Shown: positions 53,185-62,202, counted from the stretch's first letter. The stretch: 64,000 nucleotides of DNA from Nocardia alni (GCF_019038435.1 NZ_JAGPOX010000034.1:1-64000), one strand, 5' to 3'. The notes: generated by a model from the sequence alone, not told the origin. Translations and numbers: made by a program.

Positions 53185-54410
53185 GTTTAGCCATGACGGC
53201 AGAATTCACCGGTTGGCACGTGCTGGCCGAGTTCGGTGGTGTCGACGCGGCCCTGTGCGACGATCTCGAACGACTCGAAGCAGCGCTTCGAAAATCGTTG
53301 ATCGCCGCCGGGGTGACGATATGCGATGTGGTGCACAAGAAGTTCGAGCCGATGGGCGTCACGGTGCTGGCGCTGCTGTCGGAATCGCATGCCTCGATCC
53401 ACACGTATCCGGAATCCGGCGACATCTTCGTCGACGTATTCACCTGTGGCAGCCTGGGCGCCGGCGCCACCAAGGCGGTCGAGCTTCTGCAGCAGGAGCT
53501 TTCACCGGGCTCGGTCCATATGGAGGTGGTGCAGCGCGGGCGCAACGCCCGGCGGATCCACGAGCCGGTCGGCGACGGCCTGACCCGCGTGTGGGATCTG
53601 CACGATGTCATCGTCGATACACGAACTCCGTTCCAGCACATGGTGATCGCGCGCACCGATCAGGGTGTGAGCCTGTTCTCCGATGACGACCGCCAGTCCA
53701 CCGAGTTCTCCCAGCTGACCTATCACGAGGCCATGCTGGTGCCCGGTTACGCGCTGGCGGAAAAGCTGGAGCGGGTGCTGATCGTCGGCTCCGGCGAGGG
53801 CGTCGCCTCGCAGATGTCGGTGGCCGCGGGCGCGGCGGTGGTCGATCACGTCGACATCGACCAACTCGAGGTGGAGCTGTGCGCCAAGCACCTCCCCTAC
53901 GGTTACGCCGAGGCCGACCTGGCCGAGGCGGTCGCACAGGCCGGCCCGATCAAGATGCACTACGCCGACGGCTGGGACTTCCTGGCCGAGGCCGAGGCGG
54001 CGGGCGTGCGCTACGACATGATCTGTATCGACCTGCCCGACGAGCGGGTCGAGGACGCGCAGCACAACCGGCTGTACGAGGACGAGTTCCTGCAGCGCTG
54101 CCGGGCCCTGCTGGCCGAGGGCGGCGTGCTGGCGGCGCAGGCGGGCTGTCAGACCATGTGGCGTAACGAGACCCTGAAGCGTTCATGGGACCGGTTCCAC
54201 GACCTGTTCCCGACCGTCGTGCCGTACGTCAGCGACGAACACGAGTGGACGTTCATCTTCGGTACCCCGAAGGTGCTCGCGGATCCGGTGGCGAAGATGG
54301 TCGAAACCCTGTCGCGGCTGCCCTACCGCGCCGAGACGGTCGACGAGCGGGCGCTGATCCGCGGCGCGATCGAACCGCACGCGTTCCGCGTGAAGGCCGG
54401 CGTCGGCTGA
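53181..54410 (+). CDS. speD-speE: Fused S-adenosylmethionine decarboxylase and spermidine synthase
   Basis: A 409-residue bifunctional polyamine enzyme. Residues 1-130 are a bacterial (class 1b) AdoMet decarboxylase: SESHASIHTYPESG contains the self-cleavage Ser69 (pyruvoyl precursor), with His74 and Cys89 at the spacing of S63/H68/C83 in Thermotoga. Residues about 135-390 are an aminopropyltransferase with the TYHEAMLVPGY and HVDIDQLEVELCAKHLP motifs and YDMICIDLPDE. The Gly-rich loop is GSGEG instead of the usual GGGDG, so a different diamine cannot be excluded. It would supply and use decarboxylated SAM in one chain. Overlaps the decarboxylase gene by four bases; ATG 53193 is an alternative start. 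Confidence 0.88.
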   Translation: MSLAMTAEFTGWHVLAEFGGVDAALCDDLERLEAALRKSLIAAGVTICDVVHKKFEPMGVTVLALLSESHASIHTYPESGDIFVDVFTCGSLGAGATKAVELLQQELSPGSVHMEVVQRGRNARRIHEPVGDGLTRVWDLHDVIVDTRTPFQHMVIARTDQGVSLFSDDDRQSTEFSQLTYHEAMLVPGYALAEKLERVLIVGSGEGVASQMSVAAGAAVVDHVDIDQLEVELCAKHLPYGYAEADLAEAVAQAGPIKMHYADGWDFLAEAEAAGVRYDMICIDLPDERVEDAQHNRLYEDEFLQRCRALLAEGGVLAAQAGCQTMWRNETLKRSWDRFHDLFPTVVPYVSDEHEWTFIFGTPKVLADPVAKMVETLSRLPYRAETVDERALIRGAIEPHAFRVKAGVG

Positions 54411-54632
54411 GCCGACCGCTGGCGATGCCCGATCGAATATGCCTCGCGCCCATCCGGGTTCGTTCGGATGGGCGCGCTGCGATCCGAGAGGTGTCGCCCC
54501 GAGCAACGTGCGCGGCATCGAGCATCGGCAGGCCGCCGGGCGGTGCGAGCCGTCGCCGCGCCCCCTGGCGTCCTTGCGTCAGCTGGGCCGAGTCACAGGG
54601 GCGCAATCCGTCGCCGCGCCCTACCCTGTGGT

Positions 54633-55082
54633 ATGCGCACTTTCGTCCATCTGCTGCTGTTGGTCTGTGCCGTCGCGGTGGCGGTGAGTGCCTTCGGGCC
54701 GCTCATCGGCACGGTGGAGGCTCGTCATGTGCGGCTCACCGAGCTACGCGACGGATTCCCCGCCGGGCGCTCGCTCGATCAGATCCAGTCCCAGTCGGTC
54801 ACTTTCCAGTCGTCACTGGCCTTGGTCGTGCTCTGTGTCGCCGCGGTCGTGCTGCTGGCCGCGCTGTTCGGCTCGCGCCTGCTCGGCTGGCTGGGCGTCG
54901 TGGTCGGCCTGGTCACCGTGGGCGTGCTGGCCTGGCGACTGGACGGCAGTTTCGACCACCAGCTCCGCAACGACTACCAGCACCTGCTCACCGGTGCCTG
55001 GGGTCTGTACGCACTGGGCGGTGGGCTGCTCATCGCGCTGCTGTGCCTGCTGGTCCCCCGTGAGCGCCGTCCCGCGTTCTGA
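54633..55082 (+). CDS. Small membrane protein, unrecognised
   Basis: A 149-residue protein with four hydrophobic segments (about residues 5-25, 60-82, 86-103 and 120-140), the second to fourth well separated by short charged loops. The first segment is followed by GTVEARHVRLTELRDGFPAGRSLDQIQSQSVTFQS. No family is recognised. The ATG comes shortly after CTACCCTGTGGT, with no strong ribosome site. It is on its own, between the polyamine pair and the convergent oxidoreductase. Confidence 0.7.
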   Translation: MRTFVHLLLLVCAVAVAVSAFGPLIGTVEARHVRLTELRDGFPAGRSLDQIQSQSVTFQSSLALVVLCVAAVVLLAALFGSRLLGWLGVVVGLVTVGVLAWRLDGSFDHQLRNDYQHLLTGAWGLYALGGGLLIALLCLLVPRERRPAF

Positions 55083-55115
55083 TCGTCTCGAGCCCGCGTT
55101 CCGGCAACGACTGTT

Positions 55116-58100
55116 TCAGGGCAGCTCCGGTGGCTCGATGCCCAACTCGCGCAGGCGATCCCGGTAGATCTCGACGTTGGCGAGTTTGATCTCCTCGTAG
55201 CCGCGGACCACGTCGGGCAGGGCGGCCGCCGTCACAGCACGGTCGTAGTCCGTGGACAAGGTGGCCGCGAGAGTCCGGACCATCTCGGTGTAGTGAGCCA
55301 GCAGCACACGCTCGACCCGGCGGACGCGGGTGCGACCGAACGGGTCGAAGGCGGTGCCGCGCAACCGCTTTCCCTTCGCCAGCAAGCGCAGGGCGATATG
55401 CGCGCGCGGGCCGAAACCGATCTTCTCGGAGCGGCCCAGGGCGCGCAGGATCGGCGGGTGCAGGCGATAGGTGAGGTTGGCGCCGTCCGGGATCGCCGCG
55501 GCGACCTCGTCCAGGAACTCCGGATCGGTCAGCCGGCGGGCGACCTCGTACTCGTCCTTGTACGCGGTGAACTTGTACAGCCCGCGCGCCACCTGCTCGC
55601 TGAATTCGGTACGCTCGCCGGCGGCTCGCTCGGCCTCCCAGATATGTTGCATCGCAACCACATACTCGCGCGCCGAACGCGTACCGCCGAATCCGACGAG
55701 TTCGGCCGCGCGCAGTTCGACCAGTCGTCGCGTCTCCCCCGTCGCACTCAGACCGTCGAGAAGTTCCGCCGGTACCGGCTTGCCGGGCCGCGGTGCGGAG
55801 TGGTTCCGGATCGCGGCGGCGAACTCGTCCGGGCGCGCGACCGCCGCCCGGCCCCAGCGGAAGGCCGCGATATTGGCCCGGACCGCGACGCCGTTGATCT
55901 CGATGGCCTCCTCGATCGCGGCGGCGGGCAGGCGCAGCCCGCCCACCTGATACGCCGCGCCCACCAGCAGCAAGTTGGCGGCCGCGGTGTTGCCGAACAG
56001 CGCCTCCGCCGCGGCCAGCGCGTCGAAAGAGGTCACCGACCGCGACACTCCGGACAGCCGGGCCAGCAGTTCCTCGGTCTCCGGATAGCCGACCGACTTG
56101 TCGTACACCATCGCCCCGGTGGGCGTCGGGCTGGTCGAGGCGACCGACACGGTGACCTCCACCGATCCGTACGCCAGATTCTTCGCCTCCGCGGCCGCCA
56201 GCAGATCGAAGGCCAGGATGCAGTCCGCGGAGCCCGGGGTCAGCCGGTTCGAGGGCTCCACCGCGCCAGCGGCGAACCGCAGGTGTGACACCACGGGACC
56301 GGCCTTCTGACTCATTCCGATCTGGTCGAGGCCCGCCACCTCGTACCCGGCGCGCAGGGCCGCGGTGGCCAGCACCTGGTTGACGGTGACGATGCCGGTG
56401 CCACCGATGCCCGCCAGGAACACATTGTGGGTGGCGTGCGAGGTGGCGGTGTCGACCTCGGGCAGCAGCGGCGGCTCCGGACGGGATCGCTCGAGCTTTC
56501 CGGTCTCCTTACCGCCCTCCGGCAGCTCGACCGTGACGAACGACGGGCAATCGCCCTGTAGGCAGCTGTAATCGGTGTTGCAGGAGGTCTGGTCGATACG
56601 GGTCTTGCGACCGAATTCGGTCTGCACCGGCTGCACCGACAGGCAGTTGCTCTGTACTCCGCAGTCACCGCAGCCCTCGCAGACCGCCTCGTTGATCAGC
56701 ACGCGGGTGCGCCGCACGGGCAGCTCGCCACGCTTGCGCTTGCGCCGCGCGTCGGCGGCGCAGTGCTGGTCGTAGATCAGCACCGTCACACCCGGGATCT
56801 CGCGCAGCGTCCGCTGCGCCTCGTCGAGCCGATCGCGGTGCCACAGCAGCGTTCCCGGCGCGAGGTCGCGCTTGCGATACCTCTCCGGTTCGTCGGCGCA
56901 GACGATGATCTGCCGCACGCCCTCGGTGGTGAGCTTGTGTGTGAGCCGGGGCACCTCGAGCGCACCCTCGGCGTCCTGCGCGCCGGTCATCGCGACCACG
57001 TCGTTGTAGAGCAGCTTGTAGGTGATGTTCACTCCCGCTGCCACACATGCCTGCACGGCAAGCTGCCCGGAGTGGAAATACGTTCCGTCACCGACGTTCT
57101 GGAACAGATGCGGCACATCGGTGAAGGGCGCCAACCCGATCCACTGCGCACCCTCGCCGCCCATCTGGGTCAGCCCGATGACCTTGCTGTCCGTACGTCC
57201 GGACATGGTGACCAGAGTGTGGCAGCCGATTCCGCCCCCGGCCAGGGAGCCCTCGGGCACCGCGGTAGAGCGGTTGTGCGGGCAACCGCTGCAGAAGTAG
57301 GCGGCGCGCTGGGCCGGCAGCACGGACAGTGACAGCGGTTGGGGCAGCGAACGTTTCATCTTCAAGTGACCGTCCAGCACGCGGCGCAGCGGCGCCAGGA
57401 CGCGTCCGGTGGTCAATTCACCGTCCCGGGGGAACAGCGGAGCACCGGTAGCGTCGAGTTTGCCGAGAATCTCAGGCGCATCAGGCGTCCCATACAGGAT
57501 CTCCCGGATCTGTGTCTCCAGGAACGCCACCTTGTCCTCGACCACGATCACCCGGGACAGCCCGGAGGCGAACTCCCGCACCCGTTCCGGAGCGATCGGA
57601 TACGGCATCCCGACGCGCATCAGCCGCACTCCCGCCCGCTCGAGCGCCGCGTCGTCCACGCCCAGATCGGTGAGCGCCTGGCGCACGGCATCGAATGCGG
57701 TTCCGGTGGCGGCGATTCCGATCTCGGCCCGGGCCGGGTCGACCTCGATGACATCGAGATGATTGCGGGTGCTGTACTCCCGCACGATCGCCCAGCGCGG
57801 GCCGTACAGCTCCGCCTCGCCGAGCAGGCTGTCCGACGGAGCCGCCATCGGGCGCTGCACATAGGTGAAAGGCCGGTCATCCCATGATATTTCGGGCACC
57901 ACGATATCGATGTCCCCCACCGATCCGGGCACGGTCCAGGCCCCGTCGGCCACATCGGCGACGATCTTCAGCGCCACCGGACAGCCACAAGCCCGCGACA
58001 GCGCGACCCCGTGCAGGCCCATCGTGATGATCTCGCTCGCGTTGCGGGGAAACAGCACCGGAATATTCATCGCCGCCAGGGATCGTTCCGACACCGCGGG

Positions 58101-58652
58101 CACCGTGGAGGATTTCGCCGCCGGATCGTCACCGACCAGCAGCAGCACCCCGCCGCCCGGGTTGACCCCGTAGACGGTCATGTGCCGCAGCGCGTCGGTC
58201 GCGCGATCCAGCCCCGGCCCCTTGCCGTACCAGACCCCGACCACGCCGTCGTAACGTGAGGTCCCCGCCTCGAGCCGCGCCTGACTGCCCCAGACGGAGG
58301 TCGCGGCCAACTCCTCGTTCAGGCCCGGCACGAATCGGATATCGTGGTCGGACAGCACCTGCGGCATCCCGGCGAGCATCCGGTCCACGCCGCCCAGCGG
58401 CGAGCCCTGATATCCGGAGACGAAGGTCCCCACCCGCCGCCCTGCCCGCAGGTCCCGCATATGTTGTTCGACCAGCTGTCGGGCGATCGCCTGGACTCCG
58501 GTCAGGACAACGGTTCCCGCATCGACCCGGTAACGGTCGGCGAGGTCGTACGGCGCCGGGACCTGTGTGCGGTCGGCCAACTCGGTCATCAGTTCACCCG
58601 TCCGATCGGCGCGTGTGGGCGCCTTCGCATATTGAGCATTCGACGCAGCCAT
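55116..58652 (-). CDS. Indolepyruvate ferredoxin oxidoreductase, single-chain
   Basis: An 1178-residue 2-oxoacid:ferredoxin oxidoreductase. It oxidatively decarboxylates aryl or branched 2-oxoacids to acyl-CoA and reduced ferredoxin. The N-terminal part is the pyrimidine-binding and swapped domain (TFVSGYQGSPLGGVDRML), followed by the TPP domain with the CSGCPHNRSTAVPEGSLAGGGIGCHT motif and QMGGEG. The Cys-rich CEGCGDCGVQSNCLSVQ and later CNTDYSCLQGDC carry 4Fe-4S ligands. The gamma domain (ILAGIGGTGIVTVNQVLA) is at about 720-900. ATG 58652 (MAASNAQYAK) is chosen; ATG 58589 is possible. Such fused enzymes work in phenylalanine, tyrosine or tryptophan breakdown and in phenylacetate metabolism. 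The electron acceptor is not encoded nearby. Confidence 0.9.
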   Translation of the reverse strand: MAASNAQYAKAPTRADRTGELMTELADRTQVPAPYDLADRYRVDAGTVVLTGVQAIARQLVEQHMRDLRAGRRVGTFVSGYQGSPLGGVDRMLAGMPQVLSDHDIRFVPGLNEELAATSVWGSQARLEAGTSRYDGVVGVWYGKGPGLDRATDALRHMTVYGVNPGGGVLLLVGDDPAAKSSTVPAVSERSLAAMNIPVLFPRNASEIITMGLHGVALSRACGCPVALKIVADVADGAWTVPGSVGDIDIVVPEISWDDRPFTYVQRPMAAPSDSLLGEAELYGPRWAIVREYSTRNHLDVIEVDPARAEIGIAATGTAFDAVRQALTDLGVDDAALERAGVRLMRVGMPYPIAPERVREFASGLSRVIVVEDKVAFLETQIREILYGTPDAPEILGKLDATGAPLFPRDGELTTGRVLAPLRRVLDGHLKMKRSLPQPLSLSVLPAQRAAYFCSGCPHNRSTAVPEGSLAGGGIGCHTLVTMSGRTDSKVIGLTQMGGEGAQWIGLAPFTDVPHLFQNVGDGTYFHSGQLAVQACVAAGVNITYKLLYNDVVAMTGAQDAEGALEVPRLTHKLTTEGVRQIIVCADEPERYRKRDLAPGTLLWHRDRLDEAQRTLREIPGVTVLIYDQHCAADARRKRKRGELPVRRTRVLINEAVCEGCGDCGVQSNCLSVQPVQTEFGRKTRIDQTSCNTDYSCLQGDCPSFVTVELPEGGKETGKLERSRPEPPLLPEVDTATSHATHNVFLAGIGGTGIVTVNQVLATAALRAGYEVAGLDQIGMSQKAGPVVSHLRFAAGAVEPSNRLTPGSADCILAFDLLAAAEAKNLAYGSVEVTVSVASTSPTPTGAMVYDKSVGYPETEELLARLSGVSRSVTSFDALAAAEALFGNTAAANLLLVGAAYQVGGLRLPAAAIEEAIEINGVAVRANIAAFRWGRAAVARPDEFAAAIRNHSAPRPGKPVPAELLDGLSATGETRRLVELRAAELVGFGGTRSAREYVVAMQHIWEAERAAGERTEFSEQVARGLYKFTAYKDEYEVARRLTDPEFLDEVAAAIPDGANLTYRLHPPILRALGRSEKIGFGPRAHIALRLLAKGKRLRGTAFDPFGRTRVRRVERVLLAHYTEMVRTLAATLSTDYDRAVTAAALPDVVRGYEEIKLANVEIYRDRLRELGIEPPELP

Positions 58653-58824
58653 CGTGTCTCTATTGCGCGATATGAACAACCGATGAAGTGAAAACTGAGC
58701 ATCCTGCGCAATTTTCGATGCTCCCGATGGGCATCGAGTATGCAGGGTGCGACCTTCGTTGTGACAGCGAACACGCCGGACAGCGGTCGCGATGCGACGC
58801 TGTCATCTCACGCGGGTAAAGCCG

Positions 58825-59334
58825 TTACCGCCCCGCGCGAGCCTGCTCGGCTCGCCAGTCGGAGCATTTCGTGATGTAGCCGGGCAGATGGTCGGCGGCG
58901 AATTCCTCCGGCAGCCAATCCGCGCTGGCCGCGGCCGCGGTCCACACATACGTGGGAATCGGCTCCTCACGCCGCACGAGTTCGACCGGGCGCAGGACGT
59001 ACTCGTCGTCCTCGAAGGCGTCCAGGGTCCGCCAGTCGGCGGCCGTCAGTCCGCTCAGTACGAGCCCGCCCGCCATGCGACCGGCCTCGTCCACGAGCCC
59101 TGGGTAGACCCGCTGCGGCAGGGCTGCCACCCGCAGATCGCGCGCGACGGCGACATCGGCCTCGGGCATCCGCCCGAGCAGCTCCCGCACCACCGGGCCG
59201 AATTGCAGCGTGCCGTAGACGAACAACTCCGCGGCCTCGGGCGGCAGGGTGCTCAACCGCCCGGTGAACGCGGCTTCGGACGCGGTCGCATCCTCACGCG
59301 CCCCGGTGGGGCGTCGCGCGGTGCGACCTGTCAC
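58825..59334 (-). CDS. Gamma-glutamylcyclotransferase-like (AIG2/GGCT) protein
   Basis: A 169-residue protein of the gamma-glutamylcyclotransferase fold. The signature YGTLQFGPVVRELLGRMP starts near residue 40, ALPQRVYPGLV and RTLDAFEDDEYVLRPVELV follow, with the acidic residue expected for catalysis (Glu in DAFED region). Family members cleave gamma-glutamyl amines or glutathione-like compounds; here mycothiol-related work is possible but unsupported. The GTG start overlaps the 64-residue gene by four bases. Confidence 0.85.
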   Translation of the reverse strand: MTGRTARRPTGAREDATASEAAFTGRLSTLPPEAAELFVYGTLQFGPVVRELLGRMPEADVAVARDLRVAALPQRVYPGLVDEAGRMAGGLVLSGLTAADWRTLDAFEDDEYVLRPVELVRREEPIPTYVWTAAAASADWLPEEFAADHLPGYITKCSDWRAEQARAGR

Positions 59335-59525
59335 GCCAATCCTCGTTCGACCCGGCCGTCGGGCAGGACGCGGTAGACCGCCCGGAAGTGCGTACCACCG
59401 GAGGGTTCGCCGAGAAGTTGCGGTGTGGGGCCGCCGAGCGTGGCCAACGCCGCCACGATCCGAGCGATCTGATCGGGGCGCGCGTCCGGCACAGCGGAAT
59501 CGAGCTGGGGCGCATTACGTGTCAT
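59331..59525 (-). CDS. Small 64-residue protein, translationally coupled to the GGCT gene
   Basis: A 64-residue protein beginning MTRNAPQLDSAVPDARPDQIARIVAALATLGGP and ending in a strand-like FRAVYRVLPDGRVERGLA. No family recognised. It overlaps the GGCT start by four bases (GTGA). Codon use is coding-like, and the ATG lies about 80 bases upstream of the oppositely positioned MBL stop. A regulatory or accessory role is guesswork. Confidence 0.55.
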   Translation of the reverse strand: MTRNAPQLDSAVPDARPDQIARIVAALATLGGPTPQLLGEPSGGTHFRAVYRVLPDGRVERGLA

Positions 59526-59606
59526 ATAACCATGGTGCCCTATTCGGGCCCGCGAATCACGCAGAAGGTCCCCGTGAACTCACTCACGCTCCGAATTCGC
59601 CGCTCG

Positions 59607-60401
59607 CTACTGCGCCGGACGGACCCGCGAACTCGCCAGGCGCGCGAACGCTTCCGCGTCGTGAGAGCTGAATATCGTGATGTCAGAGCCATGTTCGCGG
59701 TTGAGTTCGAGCAGTCTGCGGCGGTTCTCCCGGAACGGCAGCCCGGCGATCGAGCCGAGCTCGTACGCCCGCCAGATCAAGGGGGTATTCGGCCGTACCG
59801 GGTCGATTTCACTGCCGACGTAGAAGGCGTCCCCGGCGTGCAGCAGCCATCCTGTGCCCGTATCGACCGCGACCCCCACATGACCCCGGGTATGGCCGTG
59901 CAACGGCACCACGAGGATCTCAGGGGGCAGCCCGGGCAGGTCCCGCACCGCGCGGAAGCCGAACCACTCCTCGCCGCCGTCGATCTCGTTCACCATCCAG
60001 CGGGGCCCGTGCGCCCACTGCTGGGCCCGGTAGCGCATCCGCTCCGATCGAGTGCGCACGGCCGTGGCCGCCCGGAATTCGGGCCCGTGCACGTGCACGG
60101 TCGCCTCCGGGAAATCCGTCAGCCCGCCCGCGTGATCGAGATCGAGGTGGGTGAGCACGATGTGGCGCACGTCGGCCGGGTCGTATCCCAGGCCCTGGAT
60201 CTGCCGGAACGCCGTCTCGTGCTCGGCGAGTTTCGCGCCGAGCACGAACCTGCTCGGCCCGAGCATGGTCCCGGGATCCCGCACGCAACCCAGGCCGAAC
60301 CCGGTGTCCACCAGGACCAGTCCGCCCTTGGTCTCGATGAGCAGGCAATGATCGACCATTCCCCGGGCCATGCTGCCGCAGTTGAGATGATGAATCCGCA
60401 C
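59607..60401 (-). CDS. MBL-fold metallo-hydrolase, lactonase-like
   Basis: A 264-residue metallo-beta-lactamase-fold hydrolase. Motif HIVLTHLDLDHAGGLTDF supplies the first metal site (HxDxDH form), VPLHGHTRGHVGV the third His, GWLLHAGDAFYV the bridging Asp, and a late IFSSHDAEA the last His. The HLDLDHAGG and HTRGHVGV pattern is shared with AHL lactonases and quorum-quenching enzymes of the AttM/AiiA group, but the substrate is not proven. GTG 60401 (MRIHHLNCGSMARGMVDH) is chosen over the long open frame to 60863, because the extra part is Arg-rich and overlaps the oxyR end. Confidence 0.86.
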   Translation of the reverse strand: MRIHHLNCGSMARGMVDHCLLIETKGGLVLVDTGFGLGCVRDPGTMLGPSRFVLGAKLAEHETAFRQIQGLGYDPADVRHIVLTHLDLDHAGGLTDFPEATVHVHGPEFRAATAVRTRSERMRYRAQQWAHGPRWMVNEIDGGEEWFGFRAVRDLPGLPPEILVVPLHGHTRGHVGVAVDTGTGWLLHAGDAFYVGSEIDPVRPNTPLIWRAYELGSIAGLPFRENRRRLLELNREHGSDITIFSSHDAEAFARLASSRVRPAQ

Positions 60402-60554
60402 GCCCGTGAGCGTGTCAGACCCTCCGGAGCCGGTCAATCGGGCCAGCCGGGCGGCGCCGACATTTTGTGCGTTGTCACACGGAGCTCGGTGGCGTGCCCG
60501 CACCGCGTGACCGGATCGTGACCAACGGACACACCGGCCGCCGCACGGCCATTC

Positions 60555-60604
60555 GGCGGCGCGTTCAGACCGGCCGTTGGGCGGCGCGTTCAGACCGGCC
60601 GTTG
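60555..60604. repeat. 25-bp tandem duplication at the oxyR 3' end
   Basis: Two perfect adjoining 25-base copies, 60555-60579 and 60580-60604. The second copy contains the last four codons and the stop of oxyR; the first lies just beyond. A degenerate third start (GGCCATTC) precedes them. Confidence 0.8.
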
Positions 60605-61498
60605 GGCGCGAATCACATCCGCCAGATGCTCGTAGTCCTCGGTCCGCGCGGTCGAGCCCCGGAACGCCAGCCCCAGCGTGCGGCCGGGCGCGGGCGCGGC
60701 GAAACGAGCGACGTCCAGTGTGCCGCGCGCGGTTTCGGCGCCGACCGCCATCTGCGGGATCAGCGTCAGACCCAAACCTCCTGCGACACACTGCACGACG
60801 GTGGCCAGCGAGGCCGCCCGGGTGTCGCCGGCCGGACCGGGGCGGATCTCCTGGGCGCGGCACAGGTCCAGTGTCTGGTCCCGCAGGCAGTGCCCCTCGT
60901 CCAGAAGCAGCAGCGGCTGCGCCTCCAGGTCGGCCGGGGAAAGGTCGGCGCGCCCGGCCAATTCGTGCCCGGACGGGGTCACCACCACGAATTCCTCGCT
61001 GTAAAGAGGGATTTCGATCATTCCCGTGGTCTTGGTCGGCAGCGCGAGCAGCGCCACGTCGAGCACGCCGCCGCGCAGACCATCCAGCAGGCGCGCGGTC
61101 TGATCCTCGATCACGTGCGGCACCATGGCCGGAAACTGCTGCCGCAGTTCCGGAAGCAGCGTCGGCAGCACATAGGGAGCAACCGTCGGGATTATGCCCA
61201 ACCGCAGGGCGCCGCCCAATCCGTCGCCCATCGCCGAGGCGATGAACCGGTCCGCCGCCTCCAGCGTCGCCATCGCCTGCGGCAGCAGCCGCTTGCCCGC
61301 CGCGGTCACCAGCACCCGGCGCGTGCTGCGCTCGATCAGCTGCAGCCCCAGTCCGTTTTCCAGCGATGCCAGCGCCTGCGATAACGTGGGCTGGCTCACG
61401 CTCAATCGCGCGGCGGCGGTACCGAAATGGCGATACTCCGCGATCGCCGCGAACGCACGCAGCTGTGACAGGGTGGGCTGATAAGTCTGATCAGTCAC
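60590..61498 (-). CDS. oxyR: Hydrogen-peroxide-sensing regulator OxyR
   Basis: A 302-residue LysR-family peroxide sensor. Helix-turn-helix is LSQLRAFAAIAEYRHFGTAAARLSVSQPTLSQALASLENGLGLQLIER. The two redox Cys of OxyR are in LLDEGHCLRDQTLDLC, nine residues apart as C199-C208 in E. coli. GTG 61498 (MTDQTYQPTLSQL) is preferred to the frame opening at 61525. It is divergent from ahpC with a 116-base gap, the classic actinobacterial arrangement, and likely activates ahpC under oxidative stress. The frame is intact, unlike M. tuberculosis oxyR, which is a pseudogene. Confidence 0.94.
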   Translation of the reverse strand: MTDQTYQPTLSQLRAFAAIAEYRHFGTAAARLSVSQPTLSQALASLENGLGLQLIERSTRRVLVTAAGKRLLPQAMATLEAADRFIASAMGDGLGGALRLGIIPTVAPYVLPTLLPELRQQFPAMVPHVIEDQTARLLDGLRGGVLDVALLALPTKTTGMIEIPLYSEEFVVVTPSGHELAGRADLSPADLEAQPLLLLDEGHCLRDQTLDLCRAQEIRPGPAGDTRAASLATVVQCVAGGLGLTLIPQMAVGAETARGTLDVARFAAPAPGRTLGLAFRGSTARTEDYEHLADVIRAQRPV

Positions 61499-61500
61499 GC

Positions 61501-61523
61501 CTATCAGTATAGTGCCACTGATC
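61501..61523. promoter_or_regulatory. Candidate OxyR binding site between oxyR and ahpC
   Basis: CTAT-CAGT-ATAG (61501-61512) is a palindrome with the ATAG/CTAT half-sites typical of OxyR. ATCAGT (61503-61508) and ACTGAT (61517-61522) form an overlapping inverted repeat. It abuts the oxyR start. Confidence 0.55.
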
Positions 61524-61614
61524 ACGTTTACCTTTCACCGCAGTACGGGCACCATCACAGCGAACGCTTCGTAAGGCAATAGGCAATCCCTCGACGAAGG
61601 AGTAAAGAGACACT

Positions 61615-62202
61615 ATGGCTCTGCTGACCATTGGCGACCAGTTCCCGGCGTACAACCTCACCGCGGTGATCGGCGGTGACCTGTCCAAGGTCGACGCGAA
61701 GCAGCCCGATGACTACTTCACCCGGATCAGCAGCGACGATCACGCCGGCAAGTGGCGGATCGTGTTCTTCTGGCCCAAGGACTTCACGTTCGTCTGCCCC
61801 ACCGAGATCGCCGCGTTCGGCAAGCTGAACGAGGAGTTCGCCGACCGCGACGCGCAGGTGCTCGGCGCGTCGGTCGACAACGAGTTCGTGCACTTCCAGT
61901 GGCGGGCCCAGCACGAAGACCTGAAGACCCTGCCGTTCCCGATGCTCTCGGACCTCAAGCGCGAACTGGCCGCCGCCACCGGCGTGCTCAACGCCGACGG
62001 CGTCGCCGACCGCGCCACGTTCATCGTGGACCCGAACAACGAGGTCCAGTTCGTCTCGGTCACCGCCGGTTCGGTGGGCCGCAACGTGGACGAGGTACTG
62101 CGGGTGCTGGACGCGCTGCAGTCGGACGAGCTGTGCGCCTGCAACTGGAAGAAGGGCGACCCGACGATCGACGCCGGCGAGCTGCTGGCCGCGAGCGTCT
62201 AG
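61615..62202 (+). CDS. ahpC: Alkyl hydroperoxide reductase AhpC
   Basis: A 195-residue 2-Cys peroxiredoxin that reduces hydrogen peroxide, organic peroxides and peroxynitrite. The peroxidatic Cys is in FTFVCPTEIAAFG (about residue 61), and the C-terminal CACNW gives the resolving Cys pair seen in mycobacterial AhpC. It is reduced by AhpD and the lipoamide system. SD AAGGAG precedes the ATG. ahpD follows 37 bases on; both are probably activated by OxyR. Confidence 0.97.
   Translation: MALLTIGDQFPAYNLTAVIGGDLSKVDAKQPDDYFTRISSDDHAGKWRIVFFWPKDFTFVCPTEIAAFGKLNEEFADRDAQVLGASVDNEFVHFQWRAQHEDLKTLPFPMLSDLKRELAAATGVLNADGVADRATFIVDPNNEVQFVSVTAGSVGRNVDEVLRVLDALQSDELCACNWKKGDPTIDAGELLAASV

Noticed and set aside
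60402..60863. Long upstream extension of the MBL-fold frame
   Set aside because: Arg/Gly-rich, runs through the tandem repeat and into oxyR; GTG 60401 gives the usual family start.
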